This document shows, piece by piece, positions 16,910-25,149 of a stretch of DNA of 64,000 bases. Position numbers and translations under genes: made by a program. Position 1 is the stretch's first letter. The number at the start of each line of letters is the position of its first letter. This DNA is from Maribacter arenosus (lineage in GTDB: Bacteria > Bacteroidota > Bacteroidia > Flavobacteriales > Flavobacteriaceae): positions 1 through 64,000 of the forward strand of contig NZ_JABTCG010000007.1 of assembly GCF_014610845.1 (NCBI RefSeq), given 5' to 3'. The notes beneath the pieces are model-generated. The model did no database searches. It was not told the DNA's origin and saw only the letters and a list, made by a program, of their open reading frames with translations.

Positions 16910-18004
16910 CTATAAATACTTGATTGGATTCGTTATACTTTCCGATAAACGGATTGCAAAATTAGGAATTTTTTTCGTAAGATAATCAACTAAAAGATTT
17001 TTTGTAAACTGTTCGGTTTCAAAGTGTCCGATATCCGCAATCACCATGCTACCTTCGGCTTCGTAAAATTGATGGTATTTGACATCTGCAGTGATGAAGA
17101 GGTCTGCGCCAGCCGCCTTGGCGGCCTTGATCGCAAAAGCGCCACTTCCACCCAAGACGGCCACTTTTTCAATAGGTTTTCCACGTAATTCTGAATGTCG
17201 AATGCATGATGCATGCATTCTTTCTTTAACGATTTTAAGAAAATCTACCTCCTTCATCGGATTTTGAAGCGAGCCGATCATGCCCATCCCGATGTTTTGA
17301 TTCGTGTTTTCCAGGGTTAGGATTTCATAAGCCACCTCTTCATAAGGATGGTTTTTAAACAAGGCATTCATAACTTTTTTCTCGATCGCTGCTGAAAAAG
17401 TGATGTTCACCTGCATTTCTTCCTCATAGTGTATCTCACCGATTTTACCCTTTGTTGGATTGGCATGTTGGTCCGCTTTGTAAGAGCCTATTCCCTTAGA
17501 GGTAAAGCTACAATGGCTATAATTGCCAATGGTTCCTGCTCCGGCTTCAAATAGGGCGTTCTTTAAGCTCTCGGCCGCATCCAAAGGAACATAGGTGGTC
17601 AATTTCTTAATGGTACTTTTTTGTGGTATAAGAATTTTTGGATCCATGATGTCCAGTACCTCGCAAATCTTTGCATTTACCCCTTCCATGGCGTTGTCCA
17701 AGGCCGTATGCATACTATAAATGGCAATGTGATGCTGAATGGCCTTTATCACAGTACGTTCCACATACGTGGCGCCGGTAATTTTTTTGAGACCATTGAA
17801 AATTATGGGATGAAAACTCACGATAAGATTGCATTTTTGTGCGATTGCCTCTTCGACCACATTTTCCAAAGTATCCAAGGTTATCAGAATACCCGATACC
17901 TCTTGGTTTTGGTCACCGACCAAGAGTCCAACATTGTCAAAATCCTCGGCATGGGCCAATGGGGCCAATTCTTCCAATATCCTAGTAACTTCTTTTACTA
18001 TCAT
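16910..18004 (-). CDS. Nif3-like dinuclear metal centre protein
   Basis: 364 residues, the long version of the Nif3/YqfO family with an inserted middle domain (~130-240). Metal-binding motifs are visible: SFHPIIFNGLKKI (~64-76), HTALDNAMEGVN (~98-109) and, near the C-terminus, DVKYHQFYEAEG and ADIGHFETEQ. N-terminal LAPLAHAEDFDNVGLLVGD is a family signature. Forms hexameric rings; linked in various bacteria to GTP cyclohydrolase-like or iron functions, but the reaction is not established. First gene of a two-gene unit with the coiled-coil protein, and divergent from lpxK. Confidence 0.92.
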   Translation of the reverse strand: MIVKEVTRILEELAPLAHAEDFDNVGLLVGDQNQEVSGILITLDTLENVVEEAIAQKCNLIVSFHPIIFNGLKKITGATYVERTVIKAIQHHIAIYSMHTALDNAMEGVNAKICEVLDIMDPKILIPQKSTIKKLTTYVPLDAAESLKNALFEAGAGTIGNYSHCSFTSKGIGSYKADQHANPTKGKIGEIHYEEEMQVNITFSAAIEKKVMNALFKNHPYEEVAYEILTLENTNQNIGMGMIGSLQNPMKEVDFLKIVKERMHASCIRHSELRGKPIEKVAVLGGSGAFAIKAAKAAGADLFITADVKYHQFYEAEGSMVIADIGHFETEQFTKNLLVDYLTKKIPNFAIRLSESITNPIKYL

Positions 18005-18025
18005 TTTAGCGTTTTATAAGGTGAT

Positions 18026-18033
18026 CAAAGATA
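18026..18033 (-). promoter_or_regulatory. Candidate -7 box TATCTTTG for the Nif3-like gene
   Basis: Minus-strand TAnnTTTG match 21 bp before the start at 18004, in a 50-bp divergent spacer shared with lpxK. Confidence 0.4.
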
Positions 18034-18054
18034 AAATATTATATTTTCGTTCTA

Positions 18055-19053
18055 ATGCAACTGCTTAGAAAAATAGCCTACCCCATTTCCTTGGTTTATG
18101 CCGTCGTGGTATATATTCGAAATATACTTTACGATGTTGGCTTTTTTAAAAGCACCTCCTTTAAAACCCCTACAATATGTGTGGGCAACCTGAGTGTCGG
18201 GGGTACTGGTAAAACCCCTATGATCGAATATTTAGTCGAAAATCTTAAGGGTTCATACAAAGTGGCCGTATTAAGTCGGGGATATGGACGAAAAACAAGA
18301 GGATATGTATTGGCTACAAGCAACAGTAAGGTTGAGGAAATAGGGGATGAGCCCCATCAAATAGTTGCTAAATTCCCTGATGTTACCGTTGCAGTCGATG
18401 GTAATAGGCGTAACGGCATAACAAATCTGGAACAATCCACCAGACCGGATGTTATTCTTTTGGACGACGCATTTCAGCACCGCAAGGTAAAGCCCCGTTT
18501 TTCGATACTGCTTACAGCCTTTGATAATTTATACTCCGAAGATTGGTATTTGCCCACTGGCAATTTAAGGGACTCAAGAAAAGAGGCCCAACGGGCCGAT
18601 GTGATCATTGTCACTAAATGTCCTTCTACCTTGACCGAAGAAAGGCAACTTCAAATTAAAAAACAGCTACGGCCCAAAGAACATCAAAAAGTATTGTTCA
18701 GCGGATTGTACTTTGATGGGATATTAAGAAGCAATACCTCTAGCATAGCTTTAAACGATCTTTCGGGACAGAGGGTAACGTTGGTTACCGGCATTGCCAA
18801 TCCAAGGCCTTTAGTCCGCTATCTGGAAAGTATGGGGTTGGATTTAGAGCATTTGGAATATAGGGACCATCATTTCTTCAGCACTTCGGAAATAGCACTT
18901 TTCAATTCAAAAGCAATGGTCTTGACAACAGAAAAGGACTTCGCCAGATTAAAGGGGAAGGTCAGCAATTTATATTATATACAAGTGAAACACGATTTCT
19001 TAAATGGGGGAGGTTCCATTTTGATCAATGCCGTAAAGGAGATTATACCGTAG
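18055..19053 (+). CDS. lpxK: Tetraacyldisaccharide 4'-kinase
   Basis: 332 residues, normal length. Phosphorylates the 4' position of the lipid A disaccharide at the cytoplasmic face of the inner membrane. A hydrophobic N-terminal anchor (~5-25) precedes the Walker A motif SVGGTGKT (47-54). SRGYGRKTRGY, DEPHQIVAKFPDV and ILLDDAFQHRKVKP are all LpxK signatures. C-terminal VTGIANPRPLVRYLE and EYRDHHFFS are also typical. The stop overlaps the convergent hybrid kinase by 11 bp. Its presence implies lipid A of standard type. Confidence 0.95.
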   Translation: MQLLRKIAYPISLVYAVVVYIRNILYDVGFFKSTSFKTPTICVGNLSVGGTGKTPMIEYLVENLKGSYKVAVLSRGYGRKTRGYVLATSNSKVEEIGDEPHQIVAKFPDVTVAVDGNRRNGITNLEQSTRPDVILLDDAFQHRKVKPRFSILLTAFDNLYSEDWYLPTGNLRDSRKEAQRADVIIVTKCPSTLTEERQLQIKKQLRPKEHQKVLFSGLYFDGILRSNTSSIALNDLSGQRVTLVTGIANPRPLVRYLESMGLDLEHLEYRDHHFFSTSEIALFNSKAMVLTTEKDFARLKGKVSNLYYIQVKHDFLNGGGSILINAVKEIIP

Positions 19054-21265
19054 GGGTACTACTTTCTGGGTGACCAAAAATGTTCTCCCCGATTTTTTGA
19101 TAGAAAACCTCGGGTTTAAAGGGTTTTGTGACCACATCATTACATCCTGCGGCATAAAAACTTTCTAGACTATCGTCTAAAGAAATTGCGGTTAAAGCGA
19201 TTATAGGCGTTTTCATATCGAATTTCCTAATTTCTATAGTCGCTTCTTCCCCACTAATGCCTGGCATGTGGATATCCATTAATATGGCATCATAGGTGTT
19301 CTTCTTGGCAAGTTCAATGGCTTCTGTTCCATTACTGGCGATATCGCTGGTAATATCTTTCTTTGATAACATTTTCTTTGTTATGACCTGATTGATCTTA
19401 TTATCCTCAACGATCATCAAATGCAGACCTTTGAATTCATAATCGGTATGTGTGATCTCAAAGGGGATGTCATCGATGATATCATCCTTGCTTTTTAGTT
19501 TTAGTTCAAAATAGAAACAACTACCTTGGCCTAGATCACTTTCCAATTTTATGTTACTATCGAATAAACCTAATAGACTTTTTACTATGGTAAGCCCAAG
19601 CCCGGTACCTCCGTATTCCCTATTTATTTGTATAGAACCTTGTTCAAATCCTTCGAAAATCTTTTGTTGTTGGTCTTTGGAAATGCCAATACCATTATCC
19701 TTAACTTCAAAATAAAGAGTAACATCCTCTTCCTCTTTATGCACCATTTGAGCCTTTATGGTTACTTCCCCATTTTTTGTGAACTTCAAGGCATTACCGA
19801 TAAGATTCATGAAAATTTGTGAAAGTTTCAAAGGATCGCTCATCAAATGGGAGGGGATGCTTTCATCATAATCCAAGACAAGCTTGGTGTGGTTTTCCTT
19901 GGCACTTTGTTGAAGGGAGTCAATGACCTCTTTTAAAACCTTTTTAAGATTGAACTCCATGATCAAAGGTTCTAATTTGTCGGCATCGATCTTGTTTATA
20001 TGTAGAATATCATTAATAAAGTTCAGTAGATAATCCCCGGAGAATTTTAAAGCCTTGAGATGCTCTTTTTGGTTTTCATTGGGATTTTCTTCCAATAATA
20101 AGTGGGTAAGTCCTGTTACTGCATAAAGCGGGGTTCTCAATTCATGGCTTACTGTCGATAAAAAGTTGGTTTTGGCTTCCATCGCACTGACAGCGGCATC
20201 CCTAGCAGCCTGTAACTCACTATTTTTGGTATGCAAAAGATCGTTGGTCTTCAATTTTATCTGGTTGTTCCGGTATAAAGAAACTGCCAATAACGAAATG
20301 ATAATCAAAAAAGCGGAAGTTAAGATTGCCGTTATTTCGGATCGGTTGGCAGATTTGCTCAACTCTTCAATCCGCTTATCCTGACGTTTAATTTCCGAGG
20401 CCATATTCTCACTATGTATTTCATCTGCCGTTTTCGTTGCCTGATTTAATTTTTCTAGACTAAAAAGCGAATCTTTGGCGGCATATAAATTTCGGGTAGC
20501 CGTAAGGGCGTTTTCAAATTTGCCTTGCCCTTCATTGGACTCGGCCAGTAATTCATTACTTTCAATGATCTCAACCGCAAAATTGTTTTCCTTGGCAAGT
20601 GCATTGGCATTTTCGGCATTTTTCGCCGCTTCTTCATAATTGCCGGTTCTAAGGTTGGTTCTCGCAAGTCCTAAATATGCCTTTGTAGCCAGGAAATCCT
20701 TTTCATATACATCGGTATTAACGACTAAGGAATTGAAATTTTTAGAGGCGCTTTCATATTTTTCGAGATTTAAATAGATCTCACCCTCGGTCAAAAGGAT
20801 ATTATTGAAGAAATTACGGTCATTATTCAGTTGCCTTGCTTCATTAAGCATAAAAATGGCTTGGAAATTTTGATTTTCCCTGAAAAGAAAAATGGCCTCA
20901 ATATATTTATAGATGGCATCGCCGTATGGGTATTCAACCTCCCCTAATAAAACTTTGGCCCTGTCCCAATAATATTTGGCAGTGTTTTCCTTATTCAATT
21001 TAAGATAAAGCAAGGCGAACATATGGTAGCTATCAACGAGGGTTTTGACATCTTTGTTCTGTTCGGCCAGTGTAGCGGCTTTCTCCAGGGATTTTAGCGC
21101 GAGGTCTATTTCGTTTTTATTCCTATAGGTTCTTGCCTCATTAAAATAGGATTGTACGTCGTTCTGAACCGCATTGTCCTGTGCCGTTACACCGATGGAT
21201 ATGCATACAAAAGCCAAAATCAAAGTGAGATTTTTAAGGCACTTATGTAGTATTCTTAGGTTCAA
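19043..21265 (-). CDS. TPR-containing hybrid histidine kinase/response regulator
   Basis: 740 residues from a TTG start at 21265; no in-frame ATG precedes a good signal peptide (~1-28, LILAFVCISIGVTAQ). Residues ~35-265 are TPR-like repeats in the periplasm, then a membrane helix at ~308-328. The kinase core has His374 in STVSHELRTPLYAVTG, an N box NLIGNALKFTKNGE, and G boxes GIGISKDQQQKIFEGFEQG and GGTGLGLTIVKSLL. A C-terminal receiver domain (~615-730) has VEDNKINQ, phospho-acceptor Asp in DAILMDIHMPG and a lysine in VTKPFKPEVF. No separate cognate regulator is adjacent. Signal unknown. Confidence 0.9.
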   Translation of the reverse strand: MNLRILHKCLKNLTLILAFVCISIGVTAQDNAVQNDVQSYFNEARTYRNKNEIDLALKSLEKAATLAEQNKDVKTLVDSYHMFALLYLKLNKENTAKYYWDRAKVLLGEVEYPYGDAIYKYIEAIFLFRENQNFQAIFMLNEARQLNNDRNFFNNILLTEGEIYLNLEKYESASKNFNSLVVNTDVYEKDFLATKAYLGLARTNLRTGNYEEAAKNAENANALAKENNFAVEIIESNELLAESNEGQGKFENALTATRNLYAAKDSLFSLEKLNQATKTADEIHSENMASEIKRQDKRIEELSKSANRSEITAILTSAFLIIISLLAVSLYRNNQIKLKTNDLLHTKNSELQAARDAAVSAMEAKTNFLSTVSHELRTPLYAVTGLTHLLLEENPNENQKEHLKALKFSGDYLLNFINDILHINKIDADKLEPLIMEFNLKKVLKEVIDSLQQSAKENHTKLVLDYDESIPSHLMSDPLKLSQIFMNLIGNALKFTKNGEVTIKAQMVHKEEEDVTLYFEVKDNGIGISKDQQQKIFEGFEQGSIQINREYGGTGLGLTIVKSLLGLFDSNIKLESDLGQGSCFYFELKLKSKDDIIDDIPFEITHTDYEFKGLHLMIVEDNKINQVITKKMLSKKDITSDIASNGTEAIELAKKNTYDAILMDIHMPGISGEEATIEIRKFDMKTPIIALTAISLDDSLESFYAAGCNDVVTKPFKPEVFYQKIGENIFGHPESSTPTV

Positions 21266-21403
21266 ACGAATTTCTTTTTTTATCCAATAATTGATTACTT
21301 CTATAATTCTGCTATTATCTCCAGTTTAAATATTAAACCCTCCAATGACCTTCATTATATTTAAAATTACAAAAGTCATCTGAGAATCAAACGTACAAGA
21401 ATA

Positions 21404-21712
21404 CTATCTATTGTTTATAACGGGGGATACTATAGGGTCTTTTGTGAAAAAAAGTATATTCTTTAGTTCGTTTAATGACGCTTTTTCAAAAGTATTATTT
21501 ATTTCTTGAATGGTAGATTCCTTTTTTAGGTTAAAAATAATGTTGATCAAAGACTTATTCTCGACAGGGAATTTAATACCACAATCCATACTGACATGAG
21601 CTACGGACTTGGTGTTTGCCAAATAGTTGATTGCTACGTGATTCAATTGCGGATGGAACTTTTGAATTTTTAACGGGTTACCACCAATGCTACCGATATT
21701 GATTTTTTTCAT
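21404..21712 (-). pseudogene. Internally deleted GAPDH (gap) remnant
   Basis: A 102-codon open frame from ATG 21712. Its first ~45 residues resemble the GAPDH N-terminus: MKKINIG, then HPQLNHVAINYLANTKSVAH. Its last ~60 resemble the GAPDH C-terminus: KKESTIQEINNTFEKAS then NELKNILFFTKDPIVSPVI. The central ~230 residues with the catalytic cysteine are absent, and the NAD-binding GFGRIG loop is scrambled to SIGGNPLKI. It therefore cannot be an active GAPDH. The frame has no internal stop, so a small expressed protein is possible. It lies 49 bp after lipA on the same strand. The frame also extends upstream into lipA, but that part is antisense-like and unrelated. Confidence 0.7.
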
Positions 21713-21761
21713 TGGATGTTGTACCCTATTTCCCAAGTATATTGTAAAAGGCCAACGCCAA

Positions 21762-22628
21762 TTACAATACATGCTTGTGTGCCTTGTAGGAAGAGCGCAC
21801 CAACGCCCCACTTTCGACATGTCTGAAGCCCATTTTAAGACCAATTTCCTCATACTTTTTAAACTGCTCGGGAAGAATGAATTCCTTTACGGGCAGATGT
21901 TTTTTTGAAGGTTGAAGGTATTGTCCAATGGTAAGTACATCCACCTTGGCATTTCTAAGGTCTTCCATAGTTTCGAACACCTCCTCTTCAAGCTCTCCGA
22001 GACCTAACATGATCCCCGATTTTGTTCGGTTGACCCCTTGGCTATTTAGATACGCCAAAACCTCAAGGCTTCGTTCATACTTTGCTTGTATTCGTACCTC
22101 CCTAGTAAGTCGTTTAACGGTTTCCATATTATGGGATACTACTTCTGGGGCAACCTCGATTATGCGGTCTAAATGTCTTTCAATACCTTGAAAATCAGGA
22201 ATAAGGGTTTCGAGTGTGGTTGTTGGGCTCATTCTTCGAATGGCCTTTACGGTCTCTGACCAGATTATAGATCCCATATCGGTCAGGTCATCGCGATCTA
22301 CCGAGGTGATAACGGCGTGTTTTATCCCCATTAATGTAATAGATCTAGCCACTTTTTCAGGTTCTGCCCAGTCAACAGCAGATGGGCGACCTGTTTTAAC
22401 GCCGCAAAAACCACATGAACGTGTACATATGTTACCTAATATCATAAATGTTGCGGTACCTTCACCCCAGCATTCCCCCATATTAGGGCAGCTACCCGAA
22501 GTGCAAATGGTATGCAGATCATATTTATCTACCAAATTTCGCAATTGGGTATATTTCTTACCTGTAGGTAATTTTACCCGCAACCATTTTGGTTTTCCTT
22601 GTGGAGGAGCCACATTATTCACGCCCAT
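21762..22628 (-). CDS. lipA: Lipoyl synthase
   Basis: 288 residues. Radical-SAM enzyme that inserts two sulfurs into octanoyl groups on lipoyl domains. Both iron-sulfur clusters are visible: auxiliary cluster cysteines 42, 47 and 53 ([15 protein letters not shown]), and radical-SAM cysteines 68, 72 and 75 ([15 protein letters not shown]). [27 protein letters not shown] and [10 protein letters not shown] are family motifs. The C-terminus ends normally with [16 protein letters not shown]. The gap remnant follows on the same strand. A -7 box lies 15 bp upstream. Confidence 0.97.
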   Translation of the reverse strand: MGVNNVAPPQGKPKWLRVKLPTGKKYTQLRNLVDKYDLHTICTSGSCPNMGECWGEGTATFMILGNICTRSCGFCGVKTGRPSAVDWAEPEKVARSITLMGIKHAVITSVDRDDLTDMGSIIWSETVKAIRRMSPTTTLETLIPDFQGIERHLDRIIEVAPEVVSHNMETVKRLTREVRIQAKYERSLEVLAYLNSQGVNRTKSGIMLGLGELEEEVFETMEDLRNAKVDVLTIGQYLQPSKKHLPVKEFILPEQFKKYEEIGLKMGFRHVESGALVRSSYKAHKHVL

Positions 22629-22642
22629 ATTTGGATTTTGGA

Positions 22643-22650
22643 CAAATATA
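22643..22650 (-). promoter_or_regulatory. Candidate -7 box TATATTTG for lipA
   Basis: Perfect minus-strand TAnnTTTG, 14 bp before the lipA start at 22628. A TTG at 22677-22675 lies 24 bp further upstream. Confidence 0.45.
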
Positions 22651-22733
22651 CGAACAAATTAATGTTTTGCCGATCAAGCGGAAGTCTATTAAAAAACTAC
22701 AAGGGAAGCGCTTTAACGAAGTATTTTGGGGTG

Positions 22734-23294
22734 TTATTTCTTCTTTCTAATGATTTCCGCCAATAATTTTTTGGCCCGTAACAACTTTACCTTTATGTTG
22801 TTTATCGGTTCGTTGAGCTGGGCGGCAATAGCGGCATAACTCAATTCATGAAAATAGCGGAGGTTGATCACTTCTTGGTAATGTGGTTTCAACTTTTTAA
22901 TATTCTGCAATAGTGTTGCCAAGTTCTGTTCTGTGATCAAACTGTCTTCAGCCGAAGGGGCATCATCCAAAACTTTTGAAATCGCTTCGTTGTTTCCCCA
23001 TGCTTCCAAGACATTTCTTTTTCTTTTACGGATAAGATCAACGTGTATGTTCTTTGAAATGGTAATCAACCAAGTCTTGAACTCATAAGAATCGTCATAC
23101 GAATTGATTTTGTCAAAGGCCTTGGAGAATGTTTGTATGGTAATATCCTCAGCATCATTTTCATTTTCGGTACGTTTGAGCTGAAAACCATAAACGTCAT
23201 TCCAAAAAGTATCCAACAAGGTACTGAAGGCCATCTGGTTGCCCATTTTCGCCTTATTGATAATAGCAAGTAAGGTATCTTCGGTTTTATTCAA
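22734..23294 (-). CDS. ECF-type RNA polymerase sigma factor
   Basis: 186 residues from a TTG codon at 23294; no ATG precedes the conserved N-terminal helix (LLAIINKAKMGNQMAFSTLL). Region 2 is seen at ~25-90 (DAEDITIQTFSKAFDKI, YEFKTWLITISKNIHVDLIR) and region 4 at ~130-180 (INLRYFHELSYAAIAAQLNE, then KVKLLRAKKLLAEI, a helix-turn-helix). Directs RNA polymerase to a specific promoter set; regulon unknown. No anti-sigma gene is adjacent, unlike the second sigma factor 1.1 kb upstream. The next gene, on the same strand, encodes a small Cys-containing membrane protein. Confidence 0.9.
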   Translation of the reverse strand: MNKTEDTLLAIINKAKMGNQMAFSTLLDTFWNDVYGFQLKRTENENDAEDITIQTFSKAFDKINSYDDSYEFKTWLITISKNIHVDLIRKRKRNVLEAWGNNEAISKVLDDAPSAEDSLITEQNLATLLQNIKKLKPHYQEVINLRYFHELSYAAIAAQLNEPINNIKVKLLRAKKLLAEIIRKKK

Positions 23295-23329
23295 AATAGA
23301 ATAAGGATTTACACCCTAAAGCACTATAC

Positions 23330-23539
23330 TTAGTGCAATTCCGGGGCAGTATCTTTCTCGCAATCCCTTTCGCCCGGTAATTTCCCACACATGCCACATG
23401 CCTCTCCGTTCGTATTCAGAAAAGGACTTTGACTAGCGCAAGTTCCTGAGAACCGGCCATCTTTTTTAGACCATATTTTGATTGCAATGCCAGCAAAGGC
23501 GAGTGCTAAAAGACCTATTGTCAAAAGGATAAGCTTCAT
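23330..23539 (-). CDS. Small membrane-anchored protein with a Cys-rich tail
   Basis: 69 residues. One N-terminal hydrophobic helix (~2-22, ILLTIGLLALAFAGIAIKIW), then a periplasmic tail with four cysteines (TCASQSP, EACGMCGKLPGERDCEKD). The CGMCGK pattern looks like a small metal or redox site. Similar short proteins occur in flavobacteria, but I know of no assigned function. It lies between two sigma genes on the same strand, 35 bp before the downstream sigma start, so co-transcription with that sigma factor is possible. Confidence 0.7.
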   Translation of the reverse strand: MKLILLTIGLLALAFAGIAIKIWSKKDGRFSGTCASQSPFLNTNGEACGMCGKLPGERDCEKDTAPELH

Positions 23540-23562
23540 TGTAAAATTTTGTGCAAAGATAT

Positions 23563-23596
23563 AAAAATAAAGCCCTGACTGTGTGGTCAGGGCTTT
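23563..23596 (-). terminator. Terminator after the anti-sigma gene
   Basis: AAAGCCCTGAC (23569-23579) pairs perfectly with GTCAGGGCTTT (23586-23596) around a six-base loop. On the minus strand the stem is followed by a T-rich run. It ends the sigma/anti-sigma operon. Confidence 0.85.
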
Positions 23597-23619
23597 GAAA
23601 ATAAGTGCTATTTTTTAAA

Positions 23620-24378
23620 CTAGTAATCAATTTTGGCCACAACTTTATCAACCGAAGGGGTTTTATTGCCACCTTTAGGTTCGATGGTGATGTAGCTTAC
23701 GGCCTTGTCCGCATAGGGCAAAGCCAAGAGTTTTTCTTTTCCCACGAATTCGTCGATGATTCCAAGGTTGATCATTTCGCCGTTCACTTCGGCCCACATT
23801 TGAAAACTTTGGTCTTCGGGTAGATGGGGAAGATTCTTTACATTGATATAGGATAACTTTTTTACGGGATTGATATAGGCAACGGCCTTCAATTCCTTCG
23901 CATTTTGGTTTCCCTTGACATTATACCTTCTTGTTTGAGGATTGTTCAATACAATGAATTGGTTACGAACATCCTCAAGTTCAAGCCTCATGTCTTCTTT
24001 CAATAATTCAATCTTATTGTTTACGATGACATTCTCCTCTTGTAGACTCTGATTCTGATTCCATAGGAAATAAGAGGCGCCGGCAAACATCACAGCAGCA
24101 AAACTGGCTGCAATGGCATACCTGAAGAATTTCTTTCTACTGGCATTCTCGGATTTAATTCGCGCCAGAATCTTGTTTTTTAATCCTTCCGGAGTCTTAA
24201 TAGCATGCAGTTTCACGAAAGTCTCCAAGTTTTCCTGTAGCTCATCGTAGGTTTCCCTTACTTCAGGGTAAAGGGCCAAGTACCTTTCTACCTGTAAAGT
24301 TTCATGGTCATCGGTAGTTCCCAATAAATACTTTTCAAGCAAATCCGAATCCAAAAATATTTTTATTTTTTCTTTCAT
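23620..24378 (-). CDS. Anti-sigma factor (RskA-type)
   Basis: 252 residues. N-terminal cytoplasmic sigma-binding part ~1-85 (SDLLEKYLLGTTDDHETLQV, a zinc-less anti-sigma domain), one membrane helix ~88-110 (FRYAIAASFAAVMFAGASYF), a short coiled coil (ENVIVNNKIELLKEDM), and a periplasmic RskA-like C-terminal domain (~150-252: KELKAVAYINPVKK, LPEDQSFQMWAEVNGEMINL, YITIEPKGGNKTP). It should hold the neighbouring sigma factor inactive at the membrane until a signal triggers release. Its ATG overlaps the sigma stop by one base (TAATG), indicating translational coupling. Confidence 0.92.
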   Translation of the reverse strand: MKEKIKIFLDSDLLEKYLLGTTDDHETLQVERYLALYPEVRETYDELQENLETFVKLHAIKTPEGLKNKILARIKSENASRKKFFRYAIAASFAAVMFAGASYFLWNQNQSLQEENVIVNNKIELLKEDMRLELEDVRNQFIVLNNPQTRRYNVKGNQNAKELKAVAYINPVKKLSYINVKNLPHLPEDQSFQMWAEVNGEMINLGIIDEFVGKEKLLALPYADKAVSYITIEPKGGNKTPSVDKVVAKIDY

Positions 24379-24941
24379 TATATCAGATTTAGTAAGAGCG
24401 CAAATATCATTGATGAACCATAGATTTTCTTTAATTCCCTAAGACCTATTTTCAATCTTGATTTTATGGTTCCCAAGGGGATATCCAGTTCATCACTGGC
24501 TTCTTGTTGGGTCATTCCATGAAAAAACAGGGCTTCAAGTACAATTTGATACTTGTCTTCTATCTTATCCAGGTTTTCACGGACATCCATAAATTCAGGC
24601 CTAATGCTATCAACGCCTAAGTTATATACGTCGGAAACGTCCATTTGGATTTCTTTATCGGATTTCGTGTTGACACTTCTTAGCTTATCTATGGCTGTAT
24701 TTCTGGTAATTCGAAACAACCATGTGAATAATTTTGCCTTTGTAGCATCATATGAATCTGATTTCTTCCAGATTTTCACAAAACTTTCCTGTAAAACATC
24801 CTGGGCCAATTCTTCATCACGAACCACTTTTTTTGCAACACCGTACAGCGTATCACCATAGTGTTCGTACAAGAGCGATATGGCCTTATCATTTCGTTCT
24901 TGTAGTAATTCCACAATATGCTTTTCAAGAAGTGTGCTCAT
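24378..24941 (-). CDS. ECF sigma factor (SigK-like) paired with anti-sigma
   Basis: 187 residues. Region 2 spans ~15-95 (LYEHYGDTLYGVAKKVVRDE, DVLQESFVKIWKKSDSYDA, KLFTWLFRITRNTAIDKLRS) and region 4 ~125-180 (FHGMTQQEASDELDIPLGTI, a helix-turn-helix, then KSRLKIGLRELKKIY). It belongs to the SigK-like group that is controlled by membrane anti-sigma factors. The 205-bp upstream region holds a perfect inverted repeat (25068-25096) that could be a control site. Regulon unknown. Confidence 0.92.
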   Translation of the reverse strand: MSTLLEKHIVELLQERNDKAISLLYEHYGDTLYGVAKKVVRDEELAQDVLQESFVKIWKKSDSYDATKAKLFTWLFRITRNTAIDKLRSVNTKSDKEIQMDVSDVYNLGVDSIRPEFMDVRENLDKIEDKYQIVLEALFFHGMTQQEASDELDIPLGTIKSRLKIGLRELKKIYGSSMIFALLLNLI

Positions 24942-25067
24942 GTAATGGGTTGGCTACGAAAAATTTATGCACGCGGCATCCAATCGGTTCGTTTTAACCG
25001 TATATCCTTTAAACGCTAATTTATAAAATTGATTGTTATAGCTAGCGTTATCTCAAATTTTTAATTA

Positions 25068-25096
25068 TAAATGTACAACTGGTAATTGTACATTTA
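25068..25096. repeat. Perfect 11-bp inverted repeat (operator candidate)
   Basis: TAAATGTACAA at 25068-25078 and TTGTACATTTA at 25086-25096 are perfect reverse complements separated by seven bases. It lies 127 bp upstream of the sigma gene start (24941) and about 50 bp beyond the murB stop. There is no strong T run on the minus strand after it, so it resembles a protein-binding palindrome more than a terminator. Confidence 0.6.
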
Positions 25097-25120
25097 GTTT
25101 TTGGTTAGTTTGGTTTGGTA

Positions 25121-25149
25121 TAGCCCCTGTTATTCTTTAGCAGGGGTTA
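25121..25149 (-). terminator. Hairpin at the murB stop (weak terminator)
   Basis: TAGCCCCTG at 25121-25129 pairs with CAGGGGTTA at 25141-25149 (one G-T pair). The stem overlaps the murB stop codon. On the minus strand the following sequence is only modestly T-rich, so termination may be partial. Confidence 0.45.

Noticed and set aside
17200-17220. Near-palindrome GAATGCATGATGCATGCATTC
   Set aside because: It lies inside the Nif3-like coding region and its symmetry follows from the codons for RMHASCIRHS; no regulatory role is supported.
21713-21853. Upstream extension of the gap remnant into lipA
   Set aside because: The added 47 residues come from an alternate frame of lipA and have no GAPDH similarity; only the part from ATG 21712 matches.
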